Positions 1 to 8,267 of a DNA stretch of 37,183 bases are shown in pieces. The number at the start of each line of letters is the position of its first letter. The first letter of the stretch is position 1. The notes beneath the pieces were generated by a model. The model made no database searches. It saw only the letters and a list, made by a program, of their open reading frames with translations, and had not been told where the DNA came from. This stretch comes from JBCCFW01 sp039029535. Its GTDB lineage: Bacteria; Acidobacteriota; JBCCFW01. The translations under genes and the position numbers were made by a program. Where the stretch lies: the NCBI GenBank assembly GCA_039029535.1, contig JBCCFW010000060.1, positions 1 through 37,183 of the forward strand, written 5' to 3'.

Positions 1-2
1 CT

Positions 3-392
3 CAGCCGGTCGATCCGCCGACTCCGGGACGGGAGTCCCTGGCCTGGCCCGCGCTCGCCGGCCTGACCGGGCTCGGTGCCATCGGCCTCCTCGCGTGGCT
101 TCCCTTCGGGATCGTCGACACGCTCCGACGACGGCAGCAGGGGCTCGCCGATCCGGTCCTGCATCAGCGCCTGAGTCGGGCCATGGGTCTCTTCGTCGCG
201 GCCTTCGTGCTGTTGACTGGCTTCGTGCTCTGGGGCGTGTTCGTGGAGCGACCCTCGCCGTGGCCAGGGCTTCCACTCAGGAGGTCGTCGCCGAGCGGGC
301 TCTACGGTCTCGTCGGACTGGCTGTCTCTCTCGTCGTCCTCGTGGGCTTCACTCGCGTGCTCGCACGGAGCTCGATGGAGGTCTCGTCATGA
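3..392 (+). CDS. C-terminal part of a membrane protein of unknown family (5' end outside the window)
   Basis: The reading frame is open from the left edge and ends at the TGA at 390-392, giving about 129 visible residues. Three hydrophobic stretches are visible. One lies near the start (LAGLTGLGAIGLLAWLPF) and is followed by a basic loop (DTLRRRQQG). The second is MGLFVAAFVLLTGFVLWGVF, and the third, GLVGLAVSLVVLVGF, lies close to the C-terminus. This suggests the end of a polytopic inner-membrane protein. Its stop overlaps the ATG of the next gene by four bases (ATGA), so the two are probably translationally coupled and functionally linked. The segment lacks a motif that would identify the family. 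An internal ATG at 183 exists, but the frame continues open upstream with membrane-like composition, so I treat this as a truncated gene. Confidence 0.75.
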   Translation, partial: QPVDPPTPGRESLAWPALAGLTGLGAIGLLAWLPFGIVDTLRRRQQGLADPVLHQRLSRAMGLFVAAFVLLTGFVLWGVFVERPSPWPGLPLRRSSPSGLYGLVGLAVSLVVLVGFTRVLARSSMEVSS

Positions 393-2155
393 GCCCGAAC
401 GAGCTGCCGACGCTCGACCTGCGGTCGCGACGAAGCGACGAAGAGCTGGGGCATCGCGGCCATCTCCTCCTTCTCCATGTCACGACCCTTGTCGCGTTGG
501 TCTCGCTCGCCGCCCCTGTCGTTCAGAACCTGCTCGGTCGCGTGAGCCCGGTCGCTCTCGCTGCCGACGACGGCGACGAGGCTCGCGTGGTCGCGTCGGT
601 TGCCGTGCCCGACCTCGACATCCGACCCGGCGACCGGATCGTCGCCATCGACGACTTCACGGTCAGGAGCTCCTTCGCTTTCCCGGATGTTTCCGTCGCC
701 AGCACTCCGGCTCCGCCAAGAGCAAACGTCTTCGTGCTGCGAGACGGCCCTGAGTCTCCCCGTCGCGAGGTCGTCGTCCCCCGGATACGCGCCCCCTTGC
801 CCCCGCTCCACTGGATCAGCTCGCTCCTGATCCTCGCGCTCGTGCTGCTGGTCGCCGTCACGGGTTCCTGGGTCGCCGCCACGCCAAGGGACTGGCCCGG
901 AGTGGCTGCGTGCCTGCGCTGCTGCCTGGCCATTCAGGCCGGCTGCGCCGCTCTCTTCCTCGGTCGCGCCCATGCCGACTGGTTGCTGCCGGTCCGGGAG
1001 GCTCCACTTCCAACGCTCAGCGTGTCGCTCATCATGCTCGCTCTCGTGAGCTTCCCGATCGCCGGGCTCTTCTTTCTCCGGACTCTCATGGAGCTGCGCG
1101 GCGAATCGGCATCCAAGCACCGGCAACGACTTCACCGAGCAGGTGCCGCCCTCAGTGTCAGCGGACTCCTCGCCCTGGCCACGTTCATGGCCACCGTCGG
1201 GTTGTTGCCCGGAAGCATGGAAGCGATTGAACGACATGCCGACCTGCTCTTCCTCCTCTCGGTCGTTACGCTCCTGGTGCTCCTGGCCGGCGGGGCTCTG
1301 GGTTGCTGGCTCTGCATCGAGATCATCTGGCGAGCGCTACGCCCAGCCAGTGCTGCACGGGGCATCGCACGGCATCAGCTACGATTGGTTCGCGATGGCC
1401 TCATCCTCTCCGGCAGTCTCCCCCTCCTCGAGCTCGCCTTCAGCCTGGCCGCCGGTGAGCTCGGGCCCGTGGCGACGCTGACAGACACGCTGAAGCTGAC
1501 ACTCGTGACCATCCCAATCAGCGGTCTGGCACTGGCGGTGAGCCGCCGCGAGTTGTGGCGAGCAAGGGACTTGGCGCGTCGCGCAGTGCGCCTCGGACAG
1601 CCACCGCTGGTCGGCTTGCTCGTGGCCATCGCCGGTCTCCGGGCGTTCGCCGAGCTCCCGCCCGACACCGTCCCCGGCGCCTCCTGGATCCGGCTCGCCA
1701 TCGTCGCGGTCGTCACTCTCTCGGCCGTGCGGATGGCACGCGCCCTTGCGCCCGACCCCCTTGGTCCGGAGGACTCGGACGAGTCGCCCTCCGTCGCTCG
1801 GATTCTCGAGCAGGTCCGAGACGTCACGGCTCGGAACGGACACCCACGCGAGGCGATCGCAGCGCTCGCCGAGGGTCTCGACTGCGAACCAGCCGCCTAC
1901 TTCGAGGCGGGAGGAGACTCTCCCTCGTTCCACCATGGTGAGCTTGCTCGCCTCCTTCGCTATCGTGAGGCGATGTTCACGCAGTCAAGCCGACCCGAGC
2001 TCCGACTCCTCACTGACGAGGGCCCCACCTGGGCCACGCGCCTGGACGACGGTGGTCTCCTGCTGCTAGGTCCACGGGCTAGCGGTTTCCTCCTCGATGC
2101 CGACGAGCGCGCACGGATCCGCACCGTCCTCAACACGAGCTCGCAACCGGCATGA
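389..2155 (+). CDS. Polytopic membrane protein with PDZ-like extracytoplasmic domain and cytosolic tail
   Basis: 588 aa, with the start chosen at the ATG that overlaps the upstream stop (ATGA). Residues 25-50 form a first membrane segment. Residues 65-130 look like a PDZ-type fold (IRPGDRIVAIDDFTV at 78-92). Residues 141 to about 453 then contain eight to nine hydrophobic segments, for example LHWISSLLILALVLLVAV at 140-157. The last ~125 residues are soluble, begin SVARILEQVRDVTARNG, and may form a small GAF-like or sensor-like domain. PDZ plus multi-TM layouts occur in membrane sensors and in chaperones or proteases, but I see no histidine-kinase, phosphatase or protease catalytic motif. The stop overlaps the ATG of the hydrolase gene by four bases, so three genes form one coupled unit. 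The molecular function is unknown. Confidence 0.8.
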   Translation: MSPNELPTLDLRSRRSDEELGHRGHLLLLHVTTLVALVSLAAPVVQNLLGRVSPVALAADDGDEARVVASVAVPDLDIRPGDRIVAIDDFTVRSSFAFPDVSVASTPAPPRANVFVLRDGPESPRREVVVPRIRAPLPPLHWISSLLILALVLLVAVTGSWVAATPRDWPGVAACLRCCLAIQAGCAALFLGRAHADWLLPVREAPLPTLSVSLIMLALVSFPIAGLFFLRTLMELRGESASKHRQRLHRAGAALSVSGLLALATFMATVGLLPGSMEAIERHADLLFLLSVVTLLVLLAGGALGCWLCIEIIWRALRPASAARGIARHQLRLVRDGLILSGSLPLLELAFSLAAGELGPVATLTDTLKLTLVTIPISGLALAVSRRELWRARDLARRAVRLGQPPLVGLLVAIAGLRAFAELPPDTVPGASWIRLAIVAVVTLSAVRMARALAPDPLGPEDSDESPSVARILEQVRDVTARNGHPREAIAALAEGLDCEPAAYFEAGGDSPSFHHGELARLLRYREAMFTQSSRPELRLLTDEGPTWATRLDDGGLLLLGPRASGFLLDADERARIRTVLNTSSQPA

Positions 2156-2883
2156 GCACGGCCTCGCTCACCCGCCACTCCACTGACGCCCCCACCCTCG
2201 GCTCGGAGTGGGGACTCCACGTCCCCGCCGGTCCCCCTCCATCCAATGGCTGGCCTGCCCTCCTCTTTCTTCACGGCATGGGCGAGTGCGGTGACGAGCT
2301 CGACCGCGTTCTCGACCTCGGGCTCCCACCCGCGCTCGCGAGACACCCCGAGCGCTGGCCCTTCGTCGTCGTCGTCCCGCAGAAGCGCGACAAGCTGGTC
2401 GAGTGGACCGGCTGCGCCGAGGCTCTCGACGGGCTCCTCGCCCGCGCCGCGAACGAGCAGCCCCTCGACCCCGAGCGCCTCAGCCTGACCGGGCTCTCCC
2501 AGGGTGGTCATGGCTGCTGGACGATCGCCTCGCGTCAGCCCGAGCGCTGGGCCGCCATCGCCCCGATCTGTGGCTTCGCGCAGGTTCCTCTCACCGGTTG
2601 GCGCGACATGGAGAGCGTCGAGGCCTGGGAACGCGAAGATGACGGCGAGAGCGTGGCGCGACTGAGCGAGCGTCTCCGCGACGTCCCCTGCTGGGCCTTC
2701 CACGGCGCCGCCGACGACCTCGTCCCCGCCGTGCTGTCGGCGCGGCTCGTCGCCGAGCACCGTCGTCTCGGCGGACGCAACGGTCTCACCGTCTACCCCG
2801 GCCTCGGTCACGACTCCTGGACTCAGGCCTACTCGGAGCCGGAGCTGGCCGAGTGGCTCCTCGCGGCCCGTCGGGGCGACTGA
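2152..2883 (+). CDS. Alpha/beta hydrolase (esterase/dienelactone-hydrolase-like)
   Basis: 243 aa, with no signal peptide, so probably cytoplasmic. It has the alpha/beta-hydrolase plan: an oxyanion-hole strand LLFLHGMGE at 37-45, the nucleophile elbow GLSQGG with Ser116, the acid-bearing loop HGAADDLVP with Asp188 as likely acid, and the catalytic-type His220 in GLGHDSW. Length and motif spacing match the phospholipase/carboxylesterase, LpqC-like and dienelactone hydrolase group, which hydrolyse small esters. The exact substrate cannot be read from sequence. The ATG overlaps the previous stop (ATGA), so it is the last gene of a coupled three-gene unit with two membrane proteins. Its stop lies 4 bp from the stop of the convergent LuxR-type gene, leaving no room for a separate terminator. 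Confidence 0.88.
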   Translation: MSTASLTRHSTDAPTLGSEWGLHVPAGPPPSNGWPALLFLHGMGECGDELDRVLDLGLPPALARHPERWPFVVVVPQKRDKLVEWTGCAEALDGLLARAANEQPLDPERLSLTGLSQGGHGCWTIASRQPERWAAIAPICGFAQVPLTGWRDMESVEAWEREDDGESVARLSERLRDVPCWAFHGAADDLVPAVLSARLVAEHRRLGGRNGLTVYPGLGHDSWTQAYSEPELAEWLLAARRGD

Positions 2884-2887
2884 CCGC

Positions 2888-3496
2888 TCAGGTCTCCGCG
2901 GGTGGCGGCGACAGGAGGTCTTCCAAGAAGAAGGCTGAAAGCTCCGCTCGGCCGGACAGGCCGGCCTTGGAGTAGATCGCGCTGGCCTGCTGCCGCACCG
3001 TGCGGTCGGTCGTCTCGCGGATGGCCGCGATCTCCTTGAGCGAGAGCCCCTTGAGCAGGAGGAAGCCGACCTCCTTCTCGGCCGCCGACAAGCCCCAGGT
3101 CTCGAACTGCTCTTCGATGAGCTGACCCAGTCCCTGGAGCAGGCTCGCCGCCCGCGCCCGCCACTCCTCCACGTCGCGATGACGGGCGACCACCTCGCGC
3201 GTGAGCTGGCGATGGCTCCGCGTGAGAGCGAAGGGCGTGAGCCGCCAGAGGTAGACGAGCACGGCCAGCATGGCGGCCACGTAGACCGCGTCGACCACGA
3301 ACGCGATGGGCCCCTGTTCCAGCCGCCAGTCTTCCCAGGCGTCGAGAACGGAGAGGAGCAGGACGAACAGCAACACGCAACCGACGATCAGCCGCTCGCG
3401 CGACCGCAGAGGACCGAGATCCTCCCATCGGGCAAGTGTCGGAGACCGCTGGGTCAAGCTCTTGTCCTTCAACGACTTGAGGGCCGTCCGGCGCAT
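2888..3496 (-). CDS. Membrane-anchored LuxR-type (GerE fold) transcription regulator
   Basis: 202 aa. Two hydrophobic segments lie at about 36-52 (LIVGCVLLFVLLLSVLD) and 65-86. A charged, probably helical linker (HRQLTREVVARHRDVEEWRA) follows, then a C-terminal LuxR-family helix-turn-helix at 135-192. The helix-turn-helix begins GLSAAEKEV, with the recognition part SLKEIAAIRETTDRTVRQQ and the typical end IYSKAGLSGRAELSAFFLEDL. There is no receiver domain, so any signal would be sensed through the membrane part or by dimer contacts; that is inference. It is divergent from the MipA/OmpV-like gene, with only 73 bp (3497-3569) between the starts, so control of that outer-membrane gene or autoregulation is plausible. 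The start has no strong Shine-Dalgarno, so the first residues are less certain. Confidence 0.85.
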   Translation of the reverse strand: MRRTALKSLKDKSLTQRSPTLARWEDLGPLRSRERLIVGCVLLFVLLLSVLDAWEDWRLEQGPIAFVVDAVYVAAMLAVLVYLWRLTPFALTRSHRQLTREVVARHRDVEEWRARAASLLQGLGQLIEEQFETWGLSAAEKEVGFLLLKGLSLKEIAAIRETTDRTVRQQASAIYSKAGLSGRAELSAFFLEDLLSPPPAET

Positions 3497-3569
3497 GCCG
3501 GATGGTGACGAGGACGACCGTTGGCCACTCTCCTGGCGACTCTACACGAGCCCCTCCAGGAGACCGACC

Positions 3570-4424
3570 GTGACCCGCCTCGACCTCAGCTCCCTGCTCT
3601 CGCTGCTCGCCCTGCTCGTCGTTGCTCCCTCAGTCCAGGCCCAGGTGGAGGCCGACCCCTTCGGCGCCTGGTACCTGGACGACGCGGCCCCGGGCTGGCA
3701 CTTCGATCTCTTCCTCGGCGCCGAGCGCGAGCCGACCTACGCCGGCTCCGATGCCTACGAGACCGAACCGGAGGTCGACCTCCGCGCCTTCTACCGGACA
3801 CGCTCGGGCCAGCGCTGGTTCGCCTCTTTGGGGGAGGTCGGCACCTTCCAACCCGTCGGCGACGACTGGGTCATCGGCGCCCTGCTGGAGCTGGAAGAAG
3901 GCCGCGACGACTCCGACGACGACACGCTCACCGGTCTCGACGAGGTCGACTCGACCGTCGAGCTGCAGGTCTCGGTGGCGCGTCGCTTCGGCAAGGGTCA
4001 CCTCGGCGTCGTGCTCCAGCCCGACGTCCTCGGCCGTGGCAAGGGCTTCGTCACCTTCCTCGGCGGTGGCCTGACCCACCTCTCCTCGTCCGAGCGATTC
4101 CGCACGAGCCTGAGCCTCGACCTGAGCTGGGCCGACGCCGAGCACCTGCGGACCGAGGGTGGCGTGACCCCCGAGGAGTCCGCACGCACCGGCCTGCCGG
4201 TCCATGAGCCCAGTGGCGGCTTAAAGTCGGCGACCGCGGACGTCGGCCTGGAGTGGTACTTCGCCGAGCGCTGGAGCCTGCTCGCGGGCCTCGAGGTCGA
4301 GCGCTACTTCGGCGACGCCGCCGACAGTCCCCTCATCGCGCTCGAGGGTGACGCGCTCACCACCGAGGCGGGCGTCGCGTTCCGCTTCCGCTTCGGCAAC
4401 GGTCGACAGCGCGACCGACGCTGA
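3570..4424 (+). CDS. MipA/OmpV-family outer-membrane beta-barrel protein
   Basis: 284 aa from a GTG preceded by AGGAGA at 3558-3563 (spacing 6). This start gives a clean signal peptide ending SVQA-QV near residue 24, whereas upstream starts in the same frame put a long basic leader before it. The mature protein begins with a family-like signature (HFDLFLGAEREPTYAGSDAY) resembling the MipA/OmpV pattern of a first strand followed by YxGSD. It continues with alternating amphipathic strands and acidic loops (EEGRDDSDDD) and ends in a C-terminal strand, AGVAFRFRFGNG. Family members are outer-membrane barrels; Escherichia coli MipA is known as an MltA-interacting scaffold. The exact role here is unknown. 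It is divergent from a membrane LuxR-type regulator, its likely controller. A strong inverted repeat immediately follows its stop. Confidence 0.82.
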   Translation: MTRLDLSSLLSLLALLVVAPSVQAQVEADPFGAWYLDDAAPGWHFDLFLGAEREPTYAGSDAYETEPEVDLRAFYRTRSGQRWFASLGEVGTFQPVGDDWVIGALLELEEGRDDSDDDTLTGLDEVDSTVELQVSVARRFGKGHLGVVLQPDVLGRGKGFVTFLGGGLTHLSSSERFRTSLSLDLSWADAEHLRTEGGVTPEESARTGLPVHEPSGGLKSATADVGLEWYFAERWSLLAGLEVERYFGDAADSPLIALEGDALTTEAGVAFRFRFGNGRQRDRR

Positions 4425-4426
4425 GC

Positions 4427-4473
4427 CCGACGACCGAGCCGTGGCGACGGGATCACCACGATTCGGTCGTCGG
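4427..4473. terminator. Bidirectional terminator-like compound inverted repeat between convergent genes
   Basis: An 11-bp perfect stem pairs CCGACGACCGA (4427-4437) with TCGGTCGTCGG (4463-4473). Nested within it is a second stem, CGTGG (4440-4444) with CCACG (4456-4460). It starts 3 bp after the stop of the outer-membrane protein gene and ends 12 bp before the stop of the convergent secreted-protein gene. There is no clear T-tract, so it may act as a strong hairpin stop or mRNA 3' end protector rather than a canonical intrinsic terminator. Confidence 0.6.
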
Positions 4474-4484
4474 TGCTGACGGAG

Positions 4485-5072
4485 CTAGTACGACGTCTGA
4501 CCGAAGACGAAGTCGTCAGACGTGCAGATCGTGGCGCCGTTGGAGCACTGCACGTAGCTGTCGGCCCGCAGGACGGGGTTCGTCCCGGGTCCGAGGCCCG
4601 AGAAGAAGTCGACGTCATGCCGGACGAAGGCGTGCTCGTAGGACGGCTGCTCGGGCAGCTCGAGCGAGTGGACGTCGACCCGCGCCCGCGCCGTGGCGAC
4701 CACCGTGCCGTCGACGGCGAGGTAATCGACGAAGGCGGGGTTCGAGCCGAGGCTCAGCTCACCCTCGACTCTCAGGAAGAGACCGTAGTGGACCGCACCG
4801 GCCGGATCGGCGGCGTCGATGACCTGAGCGACACCGAAGACCACGCCGTCCGCGTAGGCGCTGGGTGGGATCGAGGCGAGGTCGACCACCGGGACCTCGG
4901 TGATCCGACGCCCGCGGAGCGTGATCGACGAGCCGTGCTCGGGGGCGACCTCCAAGCCGAGGTCGGCGGCGGCGTCGAGGAGGGCTTGACGCAGCTCGGG
5001 GCACTCGGCCTGCGCCGACGCGGAGAGGGACAGGACGAGCAAGAGAGCGAACGAACGGAGGATGGACATCAT
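4485..5072 (-). CDS. Secreted protein of unknown family, tandem paralog of the upstream gene
   Basis: 195 aa from the first of two adjacent ATGs (ATGATG at 5072-5067), with GGAG seven bases upstream. The N-terminus is a standard signal peptide (LLLVLSLSASAQA before EC). It is clearly paralogous to the next gene: both have Cys then an alanine-rich helix with AAxLGLEVA/AAELGLEIA, then an I(T/I)EVPV strand, VARVDVHS/ARVDVHT, and a C-terminal PVLRA..Y..C segment. The C-terminal cysteine cluster differs: here it reads QCSNGATICTSDD, without the CxxCH of the paralog. The two genes sit head to tail 35 bp apart and are probably co-transcribed. I do not recognise a named family; a periplasmic or surface beta-sandwich is the most likely fold. 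Confidence 0.75.
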   Translation of the reverse strand: MMSILRSFALLLVLSLSASAQAECPELRQALLDAAADLGLEVAPEHGSSITLRGRRITEVPVVDLASIPPSAYADGVVFGVAQVIDAADPAGAVHYGLFLRVEGELSLGSNPAFVDYLAVDGTVVATARARVDVHSLELPEQPSYEHAFVRHDVDFFSGLGPGTNPVLRADSYVQCSNGATICTSDDFVFGQTSY

Positions 5073-5107
5073 GACGGGACTCCGAGGAAGGGCGGTCGCT
5101 GACCGCA

Positions 5108-5707
5108 TCAGTCGAGGAAGATGTCGAAGAAGGAGTCCCCTCCCTCGTGGCAGATGGTGCAGCCGTTCGGGCAGTGCTCGTACCAGGTGGCGCGGAGGAC
5201 GGGCTCGCTCCCGGCGCCGAGACCCGGCTGGAACTCCGTGCGCGCGTGCACGACCACCTCTCCGAAGGGAGGCTCGGGCGCGAGATCCAGGGTGTGGACG
5301 TCGACGCGTGCGCCGACGGTCGCGACGGGAACGCCGTCGGCACCGAGGTACTGGACGCGCGCCCGGTTGGCACCCAGCTCGACACGACCACGCACCCTCA
5401 CGCGCAGCGTGTAGTCGCCGGGAGGGACCGGTGAGCCGGGTCCCTCGATGCGCGTGAACGCGAACACCGTCCAGCGCCGGTAGTCGCGAGGCGGGACGGA
5501 CACGAGGCCGGCGACCGGCACCTCGATGACCCGAGCATCACCGATCTCCAGCGTGGCGGCCTGACCGACGGCGATCTCGAGACCGAGCTCGGCGGCGGCG
5601 GCGACCAACTCGTCATCGGTGGGAGGACAACTCGCCGCCTGGAGCGAAGGGGTGAACAGCGAACCGAGCAACAAGACCACGAGGTGTCTGAGACGAAGAC
5701 CGAACAT
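5108..5707 (-). CDS. Secreted protein of unknown family with C-terminal CTICH motif
   Basis: 199 aa; GGGAGAG lies just upstream of the ATG. The signal peptide is HLVVLLLGSLFTPSLQAA. The body is predicted to be strand-rich (RVIEVPVAGLVSVPP, YTLRVRVRGRVELGA), and the C-terminus contains HCPNGCTICHEGGD, a cysteine cluster that includes CxxCH. CxxCH is the c-type haem attachment motif, but a single copy at the extreme C-terminus that is absent from the neighbouring paralog may be coincidental. This is the first gene of a two-gene unit with its paralog (4485-5072) and diverges from the large TSP3 protein gene. No function can be assigned. Confidence 0.75.
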   Translation of the reverse strand: MFGLRLRHLVVLLLGSLFTPSLQAASCPPTDDELVAAAAELGLEIAVGQAATLEIGDARVIEVPVAGLVSVPPRDYRRWTVFAFTRIEGPGSPVPPGDYTLRVRVRGRVELGANRARVQYLGADGVPVATVGARVDVHTLDLAPEPPFGEVVVHARTEFQPGLGAGSEPVLRATWYEHCPNGCTICHEGGDSFFDIFLD

Positions 5708-6026
5708 GGGCTCTCCCGTGAAGTGAGGAAGGCGTCGTGCGCTTCCTTCCGACAGGACGGACCCACCTGTCCGGTCTCACGAGAAATTCCGAGCGACGCA
5801 CGGATTGCGATCCGCATTCGTTCGCTTCACCCGTCCGATGACGGCCCGGGACGACTCGACTCGCAGCGGTCGATCGCACCTGCTCCGACCGGCACGCACT
5901 TCTCACTCGTCTTTGGATCGGGTCTTAGCTAGATTTCGATCAGAAGCACCACGAACTGGTTTCTTCGCCTCATCAACATCGGCAAGGTCTCGGTCAAGCC
6001 GAGATGCGTCGCAGGTCAGAGGGCTC
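5708..6026. promoter_or_regulatory. Divergent intergenic region (319 bp)
   Basis: No gene is visible. It must hold the promoters of the leftward two-gene unit and of the rightward TSP3 protein. A short inverted repeat, CGGAT-TGCG-ATCCG, lies at 5801-5814. AT-richer sequence around 5912-5940 (TTTGGAT, TAGCTAGATTT) is a likely rightward promoter area, but no pair of boxes with good 17-bp spacing stands out. An open frame extends upstream of the ATG at 6027, but it is Arg/Ser-rich and has no ribosome binding site. Confidence 0.4.
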
Positions 6027-8255
6027 ATGAACCACGCACGGCTCGGTCTCGCCATCGTCCTTTTCACCACCCTCACGTGCCAGTCAGCCGTGGCCCAGAC
6101 CGTCTGGTCAGGGGTCATGCTCGACGGCTCGGGTTGCGCAGCGACCTGGTCCCCCACGCTCGAGGGAGGCGAGCTCTACGCGTTCAAGTACTCGGAGGGA
6201 GACCTCAACGCCCAGCCCGACGTCGGACTCGACCAGCTCGCCAACGCGGGTCCGCGCACGAGCAACGTCCAGCTCGGACCGACCTTCACCTACGTGGTGA
6301 TCAGCGGCAACTTCAACCAGGCAGAGACCCCCGACGACGGGATGGTCGTGGTGGTGGCCCGCCCCGGCGCCATCATCTTCGACTCCAGTCGCCCCTCCCA
6401 AACCGACCTCGGCCTCAATGATCGACAGGTGCTCGGCTCCTCGCCGGGGATGACGTCGCCGCTGGTCCTCGTGGATCCCGACGGCACCCAGGTCGAGTGG
6501 GCTCCCATCGTCGAGACCGGACGGTCCGTCGCGGGCCCCGTGGCCACCTGCAACCTCGGCGGCGACTGGCGCTCCGGGATCGTGCTCGGCTACAACGTCT
6601 ACCGTCTCTCGGTGGCCGAGTACCCCTCGCCGGATCTCCTCGACTTCGCCCTCGACGGCTACGCGGGCTTCGCTGATGTCCGCCGGCTCGACTTCGACGT
6701 GCCCGACCCCGACGGCGACTCGGGCTCCGACTTGGACCCCACCGACTTCCTGCGCCTCCGCAACCCCGATGGCATGCGCGACACCGGTGACGAGGTCCTC
6801 CTCTACAACGATCCCTGCGTCCGCGAAGGCGAGGAGTACTGGTACCGCGTCCAGCCGGTCCTCGCAGGCGACCCCTCTTACTTCGATGCGGGCACCATCG
6901 CCAACCTCGACTGCGACGCCGAGCGGCTCGACCTCAACGGCGACGGTGACCTCGACAGCGTCGACCTCTGCCGCGACGGCGTCCTCGACTACATCGATCC
7001 CTCCGGCAACGGCCTCGGGCTGACGCATCAGGGCCGCATTCTCTCTTCGGAGGATCCCGGCCGCGGCACCGCCGGCGGCGGCTTCGGCCCGGTCTGCTTC
7101 CCCACCGACGTCGACGGCGACGGCATCCTCGACGAGGACGACAACTGCCCCGAGCTCGCCAACCCCGATCAGGCCGACGAGGACGCCGACGGCCTGGGCG
7201 ACCTCTGTGACGGCTGTCCGATGAACCCCGATCCCTGCCAGGAAGACCGGGACGGTGACGGCGTCGGCGATGCCTGCGACGACTGCCCGGCCGACCCGGC
7301 CAAGACGATGGCGGGCGCCTGTGGCTGCGGCGACTCCGACGTCGACAGCGACGGCGACACGGCCCCTGACTGCCTCGACTGCTGTCCCGACGATCCCGAC
7401 AAGCTCACCGAAGGCCTCTGCGGCTGCGGCAACAGCGACGTCGACTCCAGCGGCGACACCCTGCCCGACTGTCTCGACGACAGGGTCTGCGATGCCTGCG
7501 AGCTGCGCGCCCTTCTCCAGATCGCGCTTCCCTCCATCCCCGCCGATCCCGACTGCAGCGACGTGCCGGCCGAGCCGGCTCCCTGCTGCCCGCTGGTCAT
7601 CGAGACGGTGGAGGCGCTGACCGGTGACGTGCTCGCGAGCACCCACCCCTGCGCGCCCGACTGCGGCCAGCCCTGCCGAAGCTTCGACTTCGACGGTCTC
7701 GACGCGGGCACCGTGGTGACGACCCAGTTCGCCGGCTTGACCGTGTCGGGCACGACGCCGGTCATGAGCTTCGACTCCGGCAACCCGACCTGTGACGACG
7801 ACGACCTCGCCTCGCCGGGCACGGGCCCCGGCAACGACATGCCGCTCGACGGCGTGCTCGTGCTGTCGGAGCCGAGCTCCGACTGTCAGCCCGACGACAA
7901 CGGGGACGGTGGTGTCATGACCTTCACCTACGACGAGCCGGAGGAGCTGCACTCGATCGGCCTGCTCGACATCGACGAGGCCGAGGCGGTCATCCGCACC
8001 TACGACGAGAGCGGCGCGCTCATCCTCGAGGTCGTCGTGCCGCCGCAGGGCGTGGACAACGGCGTCGTCCGGGTCGACATCGCCCGCTGCGACGTGAAGG
8101 TGGTCGAGATCGAGCTCAACGGCTCGGCCGCGGTCACCGACCTGTCCTGCAGCGACGGCGGTGTCCGCAGCCGCATCACCGGCCGCGACACCGGCAACCG
8201 CTCGCGCAACGGTCGTCAGGACCCGGGCAGCCGTCGCAACAGCGACCGCCGCTGA
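6027..8255 (+). CDS. Secreted modular protein with thrombospondin type-3 calcium repeats
   Basis: 742 aa. The ATG at 6027 follows AGAGGG and gives a signal peptide ending QSAVA-QT. Residues ~30-360 form an extracellular region with FN3-like traits (VLGYNVYRLSVAEY; EEYWYRVQPVLAG). Residues ~362-492 hold TSP3-type repeats (DVDGDGILDEDDNCPELANP, DRDGDGVGDACDDCP) plus two shorter Cys-rich units, GACGCGDSDVDSDGD and GLCGCGNSDVDSSGD. TSP3 units bind calcium and form rigid stalks. After a cysteine-rich linker, residues ~550-715 form an anchor-like beta domain (FDFDGLDAGTVVTTQFAGL; LHSIGLLDIDEAEAVI) resembling C-terminal domains of many secreted proteins. The tail is strongly basic, about 25 residues rich in Arg, Asn and Ser, unlike the acidic remainder. 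The function is unknown; surface adhesion or a structural role is inferred. Confidence 0.82.
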   Translation: MNHARLGLAIVLFTTLTCQSAVAQTVWSGVMLDGSGCAATWSPTLEGGELYAFKYSEGDLNAQPDVGLDQLANAGPRTSNVQLGPTFTYVVISGNFNQAETPDDGMVVVVARPGAIIFDSSRPSQTDLGLNDRQVLGSSPGMTSPLVLVDPDGTQVEWAPIVETGRSVAGPVATCNLGGDWRSGIVLGYNVYRLSVAEYPSPDLLDFALDGYAGFADVRRLDFDVPDPDGDSGSDLDPTDFLRLRNPDGMRDTGDEVLLYNDPCVREGEEYWYRVQPVLAGDPSYFDAGTIANLDCDAERLDLNGDGDLDSVDLCRDGVLDYIDPSGNGLGLTHQGRILSSEDPGRGTAGGGFGPVCFPTDVDGDGILDEDDNCPELANPDQADEDADGLGDLCDGCPMNPDPCQEDRDGDGVGDACDDCPADPAKTMAGACGCGDSDVDSDGDTAPDCLDCCPDDPDKLTEGLCGCGNSDVDSSGDTLPDCLDDRVCDACELRALLQIALPSIPADPDCSDVPAEPAPCCPLVIETVEALTGDVLASTHPCAPDCGQPCRSFDFDGLDAGTVVTTQFAGLTVSGTTPVMSFDSGNPTCDDDDLASPGTGPGNDMPLDGVLVLSEPSSDCQPDDNGDGGVMTFTYDEPEELHSIGLLDIDEAEAVIRTYDESGALILEVVVPPQGVDNGVVRVDIARCDVKVVEIELNGSAAVTDLSCSDGGVRSRITGRDTGNRSRNGRQDPGSRRNSDRR

Positions 8256-8267
8256 GGTGACGCGGAC

